Positions 17,449-25,806 of a DNA stretch of 64,000 nucleotides are shown one piece after another. Position 1 is the first letter of the stretch. The number at the start of each line of letters is the position of its first letter. The translations under genes and the position numbers were made by a program. The DNA comes from Natrinema salinisoli (GTDB taxonomy: Archaea > Halobacteriota > Halobacteria > Halobacteriales > Natrialbaceae), in the NCBI RefSeq assembly GCF_020405205.1, contig NZ_CP084469.1, forward strand, positions 3,348,001 through 3,412,000, in the 5' to 3' direction. The notes under the pieces are model-generated. The model saw only the letters and a program-made list of their open reading frames with translations, did no database searches and was not told where the DNA came from.

Positions 17449-17507
17449 TCACCGCTCACGATATGTTCGCAGCGGCAATGCGAAGGAACGGGATTCGAAC
17501 CACGCCC
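17449..17507. repeat. tRNA-Leu 3'-end fragment, outer diverged copy
   Basis: The stretch from 17479 (TGCGAAGGAACGGGATTCGA, continuing to ACCACGCCC) resembles the 3' end of the tRNA-Leu at 18858, with two changes and one inserted base. The preceding ~30 bp (TCACCGCTCACGA and onward) are also shared with the fragment at 18647-18700. It may be an old attachment-site scar; with the copies at 18559-18700 it brackets the RNase HI gene. Confidence 0.5.
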
Positions 17508-17633
17508 AGCCGTTTCGGGTTACTCGCATCGCTCGTTTTCCGAGCTGCGACTGGTCTACTCGATTTTGCTGAATCGTCCAGAAACTGCTGTGAAGGCCTG
17601 TTGAACGCGGAGAGTGTAGTCCGCACGGGCTTC

Positions 17634-17656
17634 TAGTAGCTTCTGAAGATTTCAAC
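17634..17656. repeat. Possible remnant of a MITE terminus
   Basis: TAGTAGCTTCTGAAGATTTC resembles the left terminus of the element at 16076 (TAGTAGCCGCTGAAACGATTT) with two changes and a small gap. No second terminus is found nearby. It could be a relic or chance. Confidence 0.2.
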
Positions 17657-17694
17657 GGAGCCGGAGGTTCCGAATCGGAAGCGGCGTACCGTTC

Positions 17695-18426
17695 CTATCC
17701 GGGTCCGAAGGCCGCGATATCGGCTCCCACTGTCGCCAGTGCGTCGGCGGGATTCGGGTCGCTATCCGCCAGATGCGTGTACTGGTGGTCCGGGATGCTC
17801 GACAGGGCCGCCGCGACGGCCTCGCTGTACGTCTCGACGCCCGGTTCCGTCGGGTCATTGCCTCCCCAGACGTCTCGAATGACCGTCATCGAATCGATGC
17901 GGACCTCCAGCTCGCGTGGCTCGTAGCGAGCCAGCAGTTCGGAGAGCCCGAGCTGGAGGGCGACGTACTCGGCGGTGTTGTTTCCCGTCCGGGAGCCGAC
18001 GGGTCGGCCGAGGCGGGCGAGTTGGTCCTCCGCAGCGTCCATGATGACAGCGCCCGCACCTGCGGGGCCGGGGTTGCCGCGTGAACTGCCGTCGACGTAG
18101 AGGACGAACGCGTCGCTGGTGGGCTCGGGGACGGGTGGTCGGGCGAGTCCCGACGCTAGCAGGTTCTCGAGCGCGCGACGCAACTCGGCCGGGGTGGTAT
18201 CGGGGTCGAAGAGACCGCCGTAGCCGGGGACTGCGTCGTCGATGGCGTCGGTGGCGGCCGCCACCTCGTAGCCGACGCCCGCGAGTACCTCGTCGACGAG
18301 CGCGGCGAGGTCCGAGAGGTGTTCGGCCGGGAGCGGGTCGTCGCTCACGTCACGTCCCCCTTTGGGCTTCGCTTCCGGACCCTCACACCCTCGCTCCCGG
18401 ATGATCTCGTTGGCTGGTCGTACCAC
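17695..18426 (-). CDS. rnhA: Ribonuclease HI
   Basis: An enzyme that degrades the RNA strand of RNA-DNA hybrids (primer removal, R-loop clearance). The four acidic catalytic residues are visible in order: Asp in YVDGSSRGNPGPAG (about residue 110), Glu in NTAEYVALQLG (about 150), Asp in VRIDSMTVI (about 174), and Asp in HLADSDPNPADALA (about 218). The RNase H domain follows an N-terminal part of about 100 residues with no recognised fold. The ATG at 18426 gives 243 residues, but the GTG near 18347 (VSDDPLPAEH) after a G-rich stretch is an attractive alternative. It sits between tRNA-Leu-derived repeats. Confidence 0.85.
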   Translation of the reverse strand: MVRPANEIIRERGCEGPEAKPKGGRDVSDDPLPAEHLSDLAALVDEVLAGVGYEVAAATDAIDDAVPGYGGLFDPDTTPAELRRALENLLASGLARPPVPEPTSDAFVLYVDGSSRGNPGPAGAGAVIMDAAEDQLARLGRPVGSRTGNNTAEYVALQLGLSELLARYEPRELEVRIDSMTVIRDVWGGNDPTEPGVETYSEAVAAALSSIPDHQYTHLADSDPNPADALATVGADIAAFGPG

Positions 18427-18558
18427 TGCATATCGGTCCTCGGGGGTCGAGCGGGATAATCCCTTCAGGTGGCAGCGGTAGTGGACTGCTTTGAATCAGT
18501 CGGCCCTTCGGACTCCGTCGTTAGATTCCCACTGCTCGCGGGTTGCTCGCAGCGAAAC

Positions 18559-18645
18559 TGCGAGGGAAGGGATTTGAACCACGCCCGAGAATCTGCTCGC
18601 TCCGCTCGCAGAACCTCGGTCTGATTCGAATCCCTCCGTTTCGCA
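18559..18645. repeat. tRNA-Leu 3'-end fragments, inner pair in opposite orientation
   Basis: 18559-18584 are 26 bp identical with 18675-18700, and the first 22 bp are identical with the 3' end of tRNA-Leu at 18858-18879. At 18623-18645 a related copy runs in the opposite orientation (GATTCGAATCCCTCCGTTTC and GCA). The T-stem partner and the rest of the tRNA are absent, so these are not tRNA genes. Confidence 0.65.
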
Positions 18646-18646
18646 G

Positions 18647-18828
18647 TCACCGCTCACGAGTGTTCGCGGCGACATGCGAGGGAAGGGATTTGAACCACGC
18701 GAAGACGGTCGCCTCGCGTCGCTCGGCGCTGTCGTTCGAGACGGCGAAGCCGTCTCGGGATGACGAAAGGTGCCTCCGGCACCTTTCGAACCACGACTTC
18801 TCTCGTTCAAACCCTTCCGTTTCGCATA
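18647..18828. repeat. tRNA-Leu 3'-end fragments, second pair
   Basis: The direct copy is at 18675-18700, preceded by the same ~28 bp found at 17449. The inverted related copy is at 18805-18828 (GTTCAAACCCTTCCGTTTCG and CATA). The segment between contains a diverged sequence unlike the first pair. Repeated integration and loss of elements at the tRNA gene would produce such a pattern. Confidence 0.6.
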
Positions 18829-18857
18829 CACGACTCTTACTATCGTTCGAGTCGGTA

Positions 18858-18941
18858 TGCGAGGGAAGGGATTTGAACCCTCGGACCCCTACGGGAGCGG
18901 GTCTTAAGCCCACCGCCGTTGGCCTGCTTGGCTACCCTCGC
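18858..18941 (-). tRNA. tRNA-Leu (anticodon UAA)
   Basis: On the minus strand the 84-nt sequence starts GCGAGGGTAGCCAAGCAGG and ends with CCCTTCCCTCGC plus the discriminator A at 18858. The 7-bp acceptor stem is GCGAGGG with CCCTCGC. The anticodon loop reads CTTAAGA, giving anticodon TAA for UUA codons. A long variable arm (CTCCCGTAGGGGTCC region) is typical of class II tRNA-Leu. No intron and no encoded CCA. It is the source of the flanking 3'-end fragments. Confidence 0.95.
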
Positions 18942-18996
18942 ACAGAAGCGAGTGAAAATTGACCCGGAGTCGGGATGTGCGTTTCGATTCGAGCCC

Positions 18997-19335
18997 TTAC
19001 CAGTCGACGCTGAGCGTGCCGTCGCCGTGGGGATCGGGCGCGATCTCCTCGTCGGTCCGGCGGTCGACGACGTGGATACAGCCGTCGTCTTTCTTCGCCG
19101 GGCAGACCTCCGCGGCGCGGACGTTGTGCTCGAGGTCCTCCTCGCCGAAGAAGTACTCGTTCGGTTGGGCCATGCCCGAGGCGATGGACATCTCCCAGTT
19201 GGCGCTGACTTCCGCACACCTGCCCGCGCCGAAGCACTTGTTCGCCTCAAAGATGATCTTGTAGGGCTTTTCCTCGACCGGCGGCGCGTTCGAGGAGCCG
19301 ACATCGCTGGCGCGCTGAATACCGTCGTCGCTCAT
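18997..19335 (-). CDS. Small ferredoxin, single Fe-S cluster type
   Basis: A 112-residue acidic protein with the cluster motif CFGAGRC (about residues 34-40) and the distal CPAK (about 77), plus a further Cys in DDGCIHV (about 85). The CxGAxxC...CP arrangement is that of monocluster [3Fe-4S]/[4Fe-4S] ferredoxins, often partners of cytochrome P450 or other oxidases. An extension after the last Cys carries DPHGDGTLSVDW. The start MSDDGIQ is chosen because further upstream the reading frame becomes basic and non-haloarchaeal in character. Its electron partner is not in the window. Confidence 0.75.
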   Translation of the reverse strand: MSDDGIQRASDVGSSNAPPVEEKPYKIIFEANKCFGAGRCAEVSANWEMSIASGMAQPNEYFFGEEDLEHNVRAAEVCPAKKDDGCIHVVDRRTDEEIAPDPHGDGTLSVDW

Positions 19336-19396
19336 TGTGTAGTCGTTCGGCCGCGTGGTCTTTCGCGTTACGGTTGCCGCCGGTGGTGGCGACCGG

Positions 19397-20347
19397 CTAC
19401 GCCGGGAGTTCGGCGGTCGGCTCCGGCAAGTCGTAGGTGACGCCGGTGAGATCGCTCGAGACGTCCCACAATCGACGAGCCGTCTCCTCGTCGTACGATC
19501 GGTCCGAGGAGGCCTGCCGCTCGGGCGCACCGCGCATGTTCATGAGGCCGCCGGGGCCGTAGTACGCGCCGCCCTCGGCGTCGGGCGCGGTCGCGGCGTA
19601 CAGGGTCGGGAGGGCGCCCATTTCGGCCGATTGCGCGACGATCGCGTTCAATACCTTCATCGCCGCCTTCCGGAGGCGGCTGCCGCTCGCTTCGGGGCCG
19701 CGGAACTGTAACTGCGTGTTCGCATAGCCCGGATGGACGGCCATGCTCTCGGCGTTCGCGTCGGCGGTGAGGAACCGTCGCTCGAGTTCGTACGCGAACA
19801 GCACGTTCGCCAGCTTCGATTGGGCGTAGGCACCCCACTTGTCGTAGGAGTCCTCGCCCTGGAGGTCGTCGAAGTCGATCTCCCCGCGCTCGTGGACGCC
19901 GCTCGAGACGGTGACGACCCGCGCCGGGTCGTCCCCGTCGGTCGCGAGCGCCGCGAGTAACTGCCCGGTGAGCGCGAAGTGACCGAGGTGGTTAACGCCG
20001 AACTGGGTCTCGAAGCCGTCTTCGGTCTCGGATCGGGGAATCGCCATGACCCCGGCGTTGTTGATCAGGACGTCGATTTCCTCGCCCTCGAGTCGATCCG
20101 CGAACGACCGAACCGACTCGAGGTCCCCCAGATCACACTCCTCGACGCGCAGGTCGGCGTCGGGAACGTCCTCCCGAACGTCGTCGGCCGCGTTCTCGCC
20201 GCGGTCGACGCTCCGACAGGTCATGATCACCGTCGCGCCGTTGCGCGCGAGTTCGCGGGTGGCCTCGAGGCCGATGCCGCTGTTCGCGCCCGTGATCACG
20301 ACCGTTCGGTCTCCCTGATCGGGAATATCGTCGGCTGTCCAGCTCAT
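19397..20347 (-). CDS. SDR oxidoreductase, retinol-dehydrogenase-like
   Basis: A 316-residue short-chain dehydrogenase with the classical Rossmann motif TGANSGIGLEATREL (about residues 19-33), the structural NNAGVMAIP (about 95-103) and the active-site YAQSKLANVLFAYE (Tyr and Lys near 175-179), with Ser near 150 in VTVSSGVHERGEID. Length and the insertion before the Tyr are usual for retinol dehydrogenase/WW-oxidoreductase-type SDRs, which are numerous in haloarchaea. The true substrate is unknown. It is upstream of the ferredoxin on the same strand with a 61-nt gap. Confidence 0.85.
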   Translation of the reverse strand: MSWTADDIPDQGDRTVVITGANSGIGLEATRELARNGATVIMTCRSVDRGENAADDVREDVPDADLRVEECDLGDLESVRSFADRLEGEEIDVLINNAGVMAIPRSETEDGFETQFGVNHLGHFALTGQLLAALATDGDDPARVVTVSSGVHERGEIDFDDLQGEDSYDKWGAYAQSKLANVLFAYELERRFLTADANAESMAVHPGYANTQLQFRGPEASGSRLRKAAMKVLNAIVAQSAEMGALPTLYAATAPDAEGGAYYGPGGLMNMRGAPERQASSDRSYDEETARRLWDVSSDLTGVTYDLPEPTAELPA

Positions 20348-20476
20348 GTACGCCTCGTAGGTGTGGACGCCCTAAATGGGTTCCCGACGGGTGTCCGATC
20401 ACGTCGCGTCGCACTCAGTACGGAGAGCGTACCGGAACGCGGTCGCAAAAACGTGCTCGATCGGCCGCTCGACGAC

Positions 20477-20995
20477 TTACTCGTAGTCGACGTCGACGGA
20501 CTCGAGGACGACGTCCTCTTTGGGCTGGTCGTTGGCGTTCGTGTCGACGTCACCGATCTCGTGGACGACGTCCATCCCGTCGGTGACTTTGCCGAAGACG
20601 GCGTGGCGGTCGTCGAGGTGGGGCTGGGGCGCGAGGGTGATGAAGAACTGCGAGCCGTTGGTGTCGGGCCCGGAGTTGGCCATGCTGAGGATTCCCTCGT
20701 CGTCGTGGCGCAGGTCGTCGTGGAACTCGTCGTCGAACTGGTAGCCGGGGCCGCCGCGGCCGGTCTCGGTCGGGTCGCCGCCCTGAATCATGAAGTCCTC
20801 GATGACGCGGTGGAACGCGACGTCGTCGTACAGCGGCTCGCCCTCGACCTCCTCGCCCGTTTCGGGGTCCTCCCACGTCTTGCCGCCGGTCGCGAGCCCG
20901 ACGAAGTTGTCGACGGTTCGCGGCGCGCGTTCGTCGTACAGTTCGACCTCGATGTCGCCCTTGTTGGTGTGCAGCGTCGCAGTAACGTCTCCCAT
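20477..20995 (-). CDS. Peptidyl-prolyl cis-trans isomerase, cyclophilin type
   Basis: A 172-residue cyclophilin that speeds proline isomerisation during protein folding. Family residues: [25 protein letters not shown] (Arg/Phe/Gln catalytic patch; given in part [14 protein letters not shown], about 62-75), [20 protein letters not shown] with [17 protein letters not shown] (about 106-121), and [14 protein letters not shown]. Cytosolic; no signal sequence. A TATA-like GTTTTCA is about 27 nt before the start, so the mRNA is probably leaderless. Confidence 0.93.
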   Translation of the reverse strand: MGDVTATLHTNKGDIEVELYDERAPRTVDNFVGLATGGKTWEDPETGEEVEGEPLYDDVAFHRVIEDFMIQGGDPTETGRGGPGYQFDDEFHDDLRHDDEGILSMANSGPDTNGSQFFITLAPQPHLDDRHAVFGKVTDGMDVVHEIGDVDTNANDQPKEDVVLESVDVDYE

Positions 20996-21152
20996 ACTCT
21001 TCCGGAGGACAGGACGAGTGAAAACGGTAGTGGTCTCGAGCCGCGAGCGATCGCCGGGTGTTCGTTCGTCTCCGATTCATTTCAACCCGCGACGGAAGCC
21101 GCCATCGAGAGTCGGCCGCAGCTACATACCACCGGACGTGGAACGACCGTCC

Positions 21153-22124
21153 ATGAGCGACGGCACGCATACAGCGGAGGAGGTGGCCCTCGCCCGGCTG
21201 CCGTCGGGCGTGGAACTGACGACGACGGTCCACACCTACCGCGGCGACGAACCCGGACCGACGCTGTACGTGCAGGCGGCCCAGCACGGCCGCGAGGTCA
21301 ACGGGACGGAGGTCCTCCGACGGTTTCACGACCGGCTACCGCTCGAGTCGCTGTCGGGAACCGTGATCGCCGTCCCGGTCGCGAACCCGCTGACCTTCGA
21401 TCGCGTCTCCTACACGACGCCGGAGCAACTCGACAGCGTCAATCCCAACATGAACCGGATCTGGCCGGGGGACGGTGAGGGGACCCTCCACCAGCGCATG
21501 GCTGCCCGACTCTGGGAGTACGTCGCGGCCGCCGACGCCCTCGTCGATCTCCACACGGGGAGTCCCGACATGCTCCCCCACGTCGTCTACCGCGAGGGCG
21601 ACGAGCGCTCGCGGGCCCTCGCCGACGCGTTCGGGACCGACCTCTTACTCGCCGAGCAGGCCCACGAGGACGCCACCGACGAGTGGCATCGCCGCGGGTT
21701 CGCGGGCAAGCTCCGCGTCGCCGCCGCGTCGGAGGGAATTCCGTCGATCACGCCCGAACTCGCCCACAACAAACAGATCCTCGAGGAGGTCGTCACCGAA
21801 GGCGTCGAGGGCCTCCTCGACGTCTGCCGGTATCTCGACTTGCTCCCCGGCGACGTGCCCGACCGCGATAGGATCCTCGTGAGAAACCATCTCGGACAGG
21901 TCACCGCCGCCGACGCCGGGCTCTTTCGACCGAACCCGTCGCTCGAGGTCGGCGACTCGATCGCGGTGGGCGCAGCGATCGGGACGATCTACCATCCGAC
22001 GACCTACGAACCGCTCCAGGAGGCCCGCACCGATCAAGAGGGAGTCCTCTACGCGCTCACCCGCGAGGCGACCGTGACGGCGGGTGATCGACTCGCGAGC
22101 GTGGCGTTACCCGTCGAGCAGTGA
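21153..22124 (+). CDS. Succinylglutamate desuccinylase/aspartoacylase family protein
   Basis: A 323-residue zinc-dependent M14-like deacylase. The metal-binding H-x2-E is seen in AAQHGREVNGTEVL (about residues 39-52), with the third ligand in VDLHTGSPDMLPH (about 134-146), and the Arg/Asn substrate motif NPNMNRIWPG (about 96-105). The C-terminal beta domain includes DAGLFRPNPSLEVGDSIAVG. Members cleave N-acyl groups from amino acids or related amides. Haloarchaeal copies are often near amino-acid metabolism; nothing adjacent identifies the substrate. The start at 21153 (MSDGTH) is preferred; the frame is open upstream only in non-typical sequence. Confidence 0.82.
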   Translation: MSDGTHTAEEVALARLPSGVELTTTVHTYRGDEPGPTLYVQAAQHGREVNGTEVLRRFHDRLPLESLSGTVIAVPVANPLTFDRVSYTTPEQLDSVNPNMNRIWPGDGEGTLHQRMAARLWEYVAAADALVDLHTGSPDMLPHVVYREGDERSRALADAFGTDLLLAEQAHEDATDEWHRRGFAGKLRVAAASEGIPSITPELAHNKQILEEVVTEGVEGLLDVCRYLDLLPGDVPDRDRILVRNHLGQVTAADAGLFRPNPSLEVGDSIAVGAAIGTIYHPTTYEPLQEARTDQEGVLYALTREATVTAGDRLASVALPVEQ

Positions 22125-22136
22125 TCGACTCGGCGT

Positions 22137-22799
22137 TTACTCCTCCACGATATCCGGGAGCGCCGATAGCGTCTCGATATCGTAGGTCGGCGCGACCGAG
22201 AGCACATCGTCGCGACAGTGCCGGCGACGGACGAACGCGGAATCGATTCCGGCGCGGTGGGCTGCGACCACGTCGCTTTCGCTGTCGCCGACGAAGAGCG
22301 CCGAGTCGGCCTCGAGGTCGGCGAGCGCTCGCTCGAGGAAGTGGGGATCCGGCTTTTTCACTCGGAGGCTCTCGATCGTCTTCGGGCGACCGTAGTAGGT
22401 GTCGAACAGCGACTCGAGATCGAACGCGTCCAGGACGAATTCGATCGTACTGTGGTGGTTGTTGCTCACGACGCCACGGTTCTGGGAAAGGTCCGCGATC
22501 GTCGTCACGTCGTCGTATCGGTCTCGAGTCCCGTCCCTGAACCGCTCGAACTGGGATCGTTCGTCGTGTCGCTCACGGGCATCCCAGAACGTCGTCGGCT
22601 CGAGGTCGTAGTCGGTACAGACCTCGTGTAGCTGCGCGACGGTCACGCCGTTCACGATGGCGTCGACGTGCTGTTGGGCGACGTCGTCGACGCCAACGTC
22701 CCGAAACGCGGCCCGCGTCGCGGCGGCCTGGGTTTCGGCGGCCGGCGGCTCGACCAGTACGCCGTCGCTGTCGAACAGCACTGCGTCGTACCCTGTCAC
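22137..22799 (-). CDS. HAD-superfamily hydrolase, phosphoglycolate-phosphatase-like
   Basis: A 220-residue phosphatase with the HAD motifs I FDSDGVLVEP (about residues 8-17; Asp nucleophile 9 and general acid 11), II VVSNNHHS (about 113-120), III Lys in RVKKPDPHF (about 150) and IV FVGDSESDVVAA (about 171-182). The cap is the small helical type of subfamily IA. Starts with GTG at 22799. It is convergent with the desuccinylase gene (12-nt gap). The substrate is not identifiable; such enzymes dephosphorylate sugar or glycolate phosphates. Confidence 0.85.
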   Translation of the reverse strand: MTGYDAVLFDSDGVLVEPPAAETQAAATRAAFRDVGVDDVAQQHVDAIVNGVTVAQLHEVCTDYDLEPTTFWDARERHDERSQFERFRDGTRDRYDDVTTIADLSQNRGVVSNNHHSTIEFVLDAFDLESLFDTYYGRPKTIESLRVKKPDPHFLERALADLEADSALFVGDSESDVVAAHRAGIDSAFVRRRHCRDDVLSVAPTYDIETLSALPDIVEE

Positions 22800-22896
22800 G
22801 TTCCCAACCAGTCAGAACGAGTAATTGATCGTTTCGATTCGGCGGCCCTCGACGGGTCCGAACGACGACGCGAAGTCGTCGCGATCTTCGATTCCG

Positions 22897-23658
22897 TTAG
22901 CAGGTCGAGAACGCGCCGTCGACGACCAGCCCGTGGCCGCTGACGAACGACGCCTCGTCGCTCGCGAGGAAGAGGATCGCGTTCGCGATCTCCTCGGGTT
23001 TCCCGAGCCGCTTGAGCGGGTAGTCCTCCGCCATCTCCTCTCTCGCGACTTCCGGATCCTCCTGCTGTTCGAGGTAGCCCTCGAGCATCTGCGTCTCGGT
23101 GAAGCCCGGACAGACGGCGTTGGCACGGACGCCGTAGGGTCCCGCTTCGGCGGCGACGGTTCGCGTCATGTTCAACACGGCGGCCTTGGTCGTCGAGTAG
23201 GCGGCCTGTTTGGGGAGGCCGAGAATGCTCGCCAGCGAGCCGACGTTGACGATGGAACCCGAGCCCTGCTCTTTCATGTGCGGGAGCGCCGCGTCGCAGC
23301 CGTTCCAGACGCCCTTGATGTTGATATCGATGACGAAGTCCCGGATGTCCTCGTCCAGGTCCTCGAGGTTGCCGCCGGGGTGGCCGGTGCCGGCGTTGTT
23401 GACCATTACGTCCAGACCGTAATCCTCGGCGACCGCATCGACGACCGCGTGAAACTGCTCGCTGTCGGTGACGTCGAGTTCGTGGAACTCGGCGTCGCCG
23501 CCGTCTTCCTCGATGGCCTCGGCGACGGCCTGCCCGCCCTCGGTATCGATGTCCGTGACGATGACGCGTGCGCCCTCCTCGGCGCAGCGTTCGGCCGTCG
23601 CCTGCCCGATTCCCGACGCCGCGCCCGTGATAACTACTGTCTTGTTGTCAAGTCGCAT
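22897..23658 (-). CDS. SDR family oxidoreductase (3-oxoacyl-ACP reductase/glucose dehydrogenase type)
   Basis: A 253-residue classical SDR. It has TGAASGIGQATAERC (about residues 12-26), NNAGTGHPGG (about 88), catalytic Ser in IVNVGSLASILGLP (about 142) and Tyr-Lys in AAYSTTKAAVLNMTR (about 155-159), and PGFTETQM. It reduces or oxidises a hydroxyl/keto group with NAD(P)H; the substrate is unknown. It is a stand-alone gene between the HAD phosphatase (same strand) and the MATE pump (divergent, 216-nt spacer). Confidence 0.88.
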   Translation of the reverse strand: MRLDNKTVVITGAASGIGQATAERCAEEGARVIVTDIDTEGGQAVAEAIEEDGGDAEFHELDVTDSEQFHAVVDAVAEDYGLDVMVNNAGTGHPGGNLEDLDEDIRDFVIDINIKGVWNGCDAALPHMKEQGSGSIVNVGSLASILGLPKQAAYSTTKAAVLNMTRTVAAEAGPYGVRANAVCPGFTETQMLEGYLEQQEDPEVAREEMAEDYPLKRLGKPEEIANAILFLASDEASFVSGHGLVVDGAFSTC

Positions 23659-23874
23659 AGATTCGGTATCGGACGGCTCCTACATAAATTCGTTCATAAT
23701 TTCCGATCTCGTTGATGGGGCCGTTTACGAAATTACCGCTACGAGCGAACACTGGTAAATCCTCCATCGAAGGAGGTCGATTGTCCCCCCGGATCGGTCA
23801 GCCGTTCGGACGCCTCCCAGCCGCCTGCCCGGAACAATACGTTGATCCGATGGATGCCCGTTACCGAACGATGT

Positions 23875-25248
23875 ATGGCCGAGTTCGGCGGCCGCGTTCG
23901 GAGCGTGTGGCGGCGGACGCTGTCGCTCTCGTGGCCGATCGCGATCCAGCAGACGTTCAATACGCTGATGCGGACGGTCGACATCATCGTCACCGGACTG
24001 TTCTCGCCGGCGGCCGTCGCCGCCGTCGGGCTCGCGGACCTGTACGCACAGCTCCCGCTGCGAATCGGACTCGGACTCGGCACCGGTGCGATCGCCCTCT
24101 CGAGCCAGGACACGGGCCGCGGTGCGGAAGCCACTCGCGACCGGGCGATCACGCAGGCACTCCTCATCGGATTCGTCGCTGGAATTCCGCTAACGATCGT
24201 CGGCCTGACGCTGTCGGAGCCGCTGATCGCCCTGCTCGGTGCCGAACCCGGTGTCGTCGAGATGAGCGGGCGCTACCTCACGCTGGTCTTCGCCGCCGCG
24301 CCGATGCGTATCGTCGGGCTCGTCGGCGCGCGATCGTTACAGGGAACTGGCGATACGCGGACGCCGATGCTCGTCAACGTGGGCGCGAATGCCATCAACA
24401 TCGCGGCGACGATCGGCTTGGGACTCGGGCTCGGTGTCCTCCCCGAGCTGGGCATCGTCGGCGTCGGGCTGGGGACGGCGATCAGTCGGACGGTCGAGGG
24501 CGGCGCGATTACGGCCGCGATCGCGACCGAGCGGACGGACCTCTCCTTCGCTCGCCCGCGGAGTCTCACGATCACGCGCCAGCTCGTGGCGGTGAGTCTC
24601 CCGAACTTCGCCGAGGGAATGAGCACGTCCCTCGCGAACTTTCCGTTCAACGCGCTCTTGCTCACGTTCGGGACCGACGTGACGGCGGCCTACCACATCG
24701 GTCGACGCAGCTATCAGCAGGTCAGCGGGCCGCTCTACCGCTCCTACAGCGTCGCCGCGAGCATCGTCGTCGGACAGGAACTCGGCGACGGCCGCCCCGA
24801 CGATGCGCGGTTTTCCGGACTCGCCATGACGGCGCTCAGCGTCCTGACGCTCAGTCTCGCCGGCGGCGTCCTCATCGTCGGCGCATCCCCGATCGCGGGA
24901 CTGTTCACGGACGATCCGGCCACCCTCGAGTACGCCGCGACCTTCACTCGCGTGTTCGGCGTCTCGATGTTCTGGTTCGGATTCTTCTTTCCGCTGTCGG
25001 GGAGTCTCCGCGGTGCGGGCGACACGCGGACGCCCTTCTACGCCCGGTTGACGGGAACCGTCGGCTTTCTGCTCGGCTGTTCGTATCTCGTCGGAGTCAC
25101 GTTCGGCTACGCCCTCCCCGGCGTGTACGCCGGGATCGTGCTTAACTACGCGTGGTGGACGGTCGTCGTGGGGGCGGGATTCCTGTGGGGCGACTGGGCC
25201 GACACGGCGGCGACGATGCTGTCCGAGCGTGCGAGCGAGACTGGCTGA
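23875..25248 (+). CDS. MATE-family multidrug/organic cation efflux protein
   Basis: A 457-residue, 12-helix membrane protein of the MATE (multi-antimicrobial extrusion) family: two homologous halves of six helices. LSWPIAIQQTFNTLMRTVDI (about residues 18-37) and GARSLQGTGDTRTPMLVN (about 148-165), with GSLRGAGDTRTPFYARL repeating the motif in the second half (about 380-396), are the usual MATE signatures. It exports cationic drugs or metabolites in exchange for Na+ or H+. The ATG at 23875 (MAEFGG) is chosen over the in-frame 23842 since the intervening residues lack family similarity. Confidence 0.88.
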   Translation: MAEFGGRVRSVWRRTLSLSWPIAIQQTFNTLMRTVDIIVTGLFSPAAVAAVGLADLYAQLPLRIGLGLGTGAIALSSQDTGRGAEATRDRAITQALLIGFVAGIPLTIVGLTLSEPLIALLGAEPGVVEMSGRYLTLVFAAAPMRIVGLVGARSLQGTGDTRTPMLVNVGANAINIAATIGLGLGLGVLPELGIVGVGLGTAISRTVEGGAITAAIATERTDLSFARPRSLTITRQLVAVSLPNFAEGMSTSLANFPFNALLLTFGTDVTAAYHIGRRSYQQVSGPLYRSYSVAASIVVGQELGDGRPDDARFSGLAMTALSVLTLSLAGGVLIVGASPIAGLFTDDPATLEYAATFTRVFGVSMFWFGFFFPLSGSLRGAGDTRTPFYARLTGTVGFLLGCSYLVGVTFGYALPGVYAGIVLNYAWWTVVVGAGFLWGDWADTAATMLSERASETG

Positions 25249-25806
25249 CCCCTGTTCGATCGTGATCGTGCGCTGGATCAGTAACCCACTTTGGGACACA
25301 TTATATATTATGGATGATAGTTTGTACTAATTTTCAGGTATACTATGTTTTTTGATTCAATCTCAAAGAGCCGCAGTGTACAAGCTATTGCCCGGTAAAG
25401 GCCGGAAGTACGGTAGATAATGCGAAACTTCCACGAAACACTGTGCGACCCCTTCCACGAGTGCTAATAAGGCAAATAATTGCTCTTTGAGTCCTCTATG
25501 CCGCGGAAGAGGGGGTTCATTCTGCGAACAGTGCGATCCCGTTATTATAGTATATTATATCATAAAGTCACTATTACATTATTTGCCGGTCCGGATCGAA
25601 ATCCCGGCCCGTCCGACCCCCGTTCGAGCGCTCGAGGGACCGACCGGGACCTTCATCCCGATCACGACGAGCGTCCATTGCGTTACGACCATATGGCTGT
25701 AATATTAGTCTACAGTCGGATTGCGGAGGGCCGGTCCCCTACTGAACCACCGCCGCGCCGGGTCCCGATCGTGGCGTCCCAAGTAGCGTTCACTCCGGTT
25801 GAACGG
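25249..25806. other. AT-rich spacer between convergent genes
   Basis: 558 bp without a convincing gene. The part 25290-25590 is strikingly AT-rich (ACATTATATATTATGG, TATTATAGTATATTATATC) against GC-rich surroundings, while 25600-25806 returns to normal composition. No tRNA, inverted repeat or transposase fragment was recognised. It ends the MATE gene and the IclR gene, which converge here. It could be the relic of an insertion or a replication/termination zone. Confidence 0.35.

Noticed and set aside
18496-18962. Several short open frames around the tRNA-Leu
   Set aside because: They translate tRNA-derived repeats (recurring RGKGFEP/CEGRDLN-type peptides) in either strand and have no independent coding evidence.
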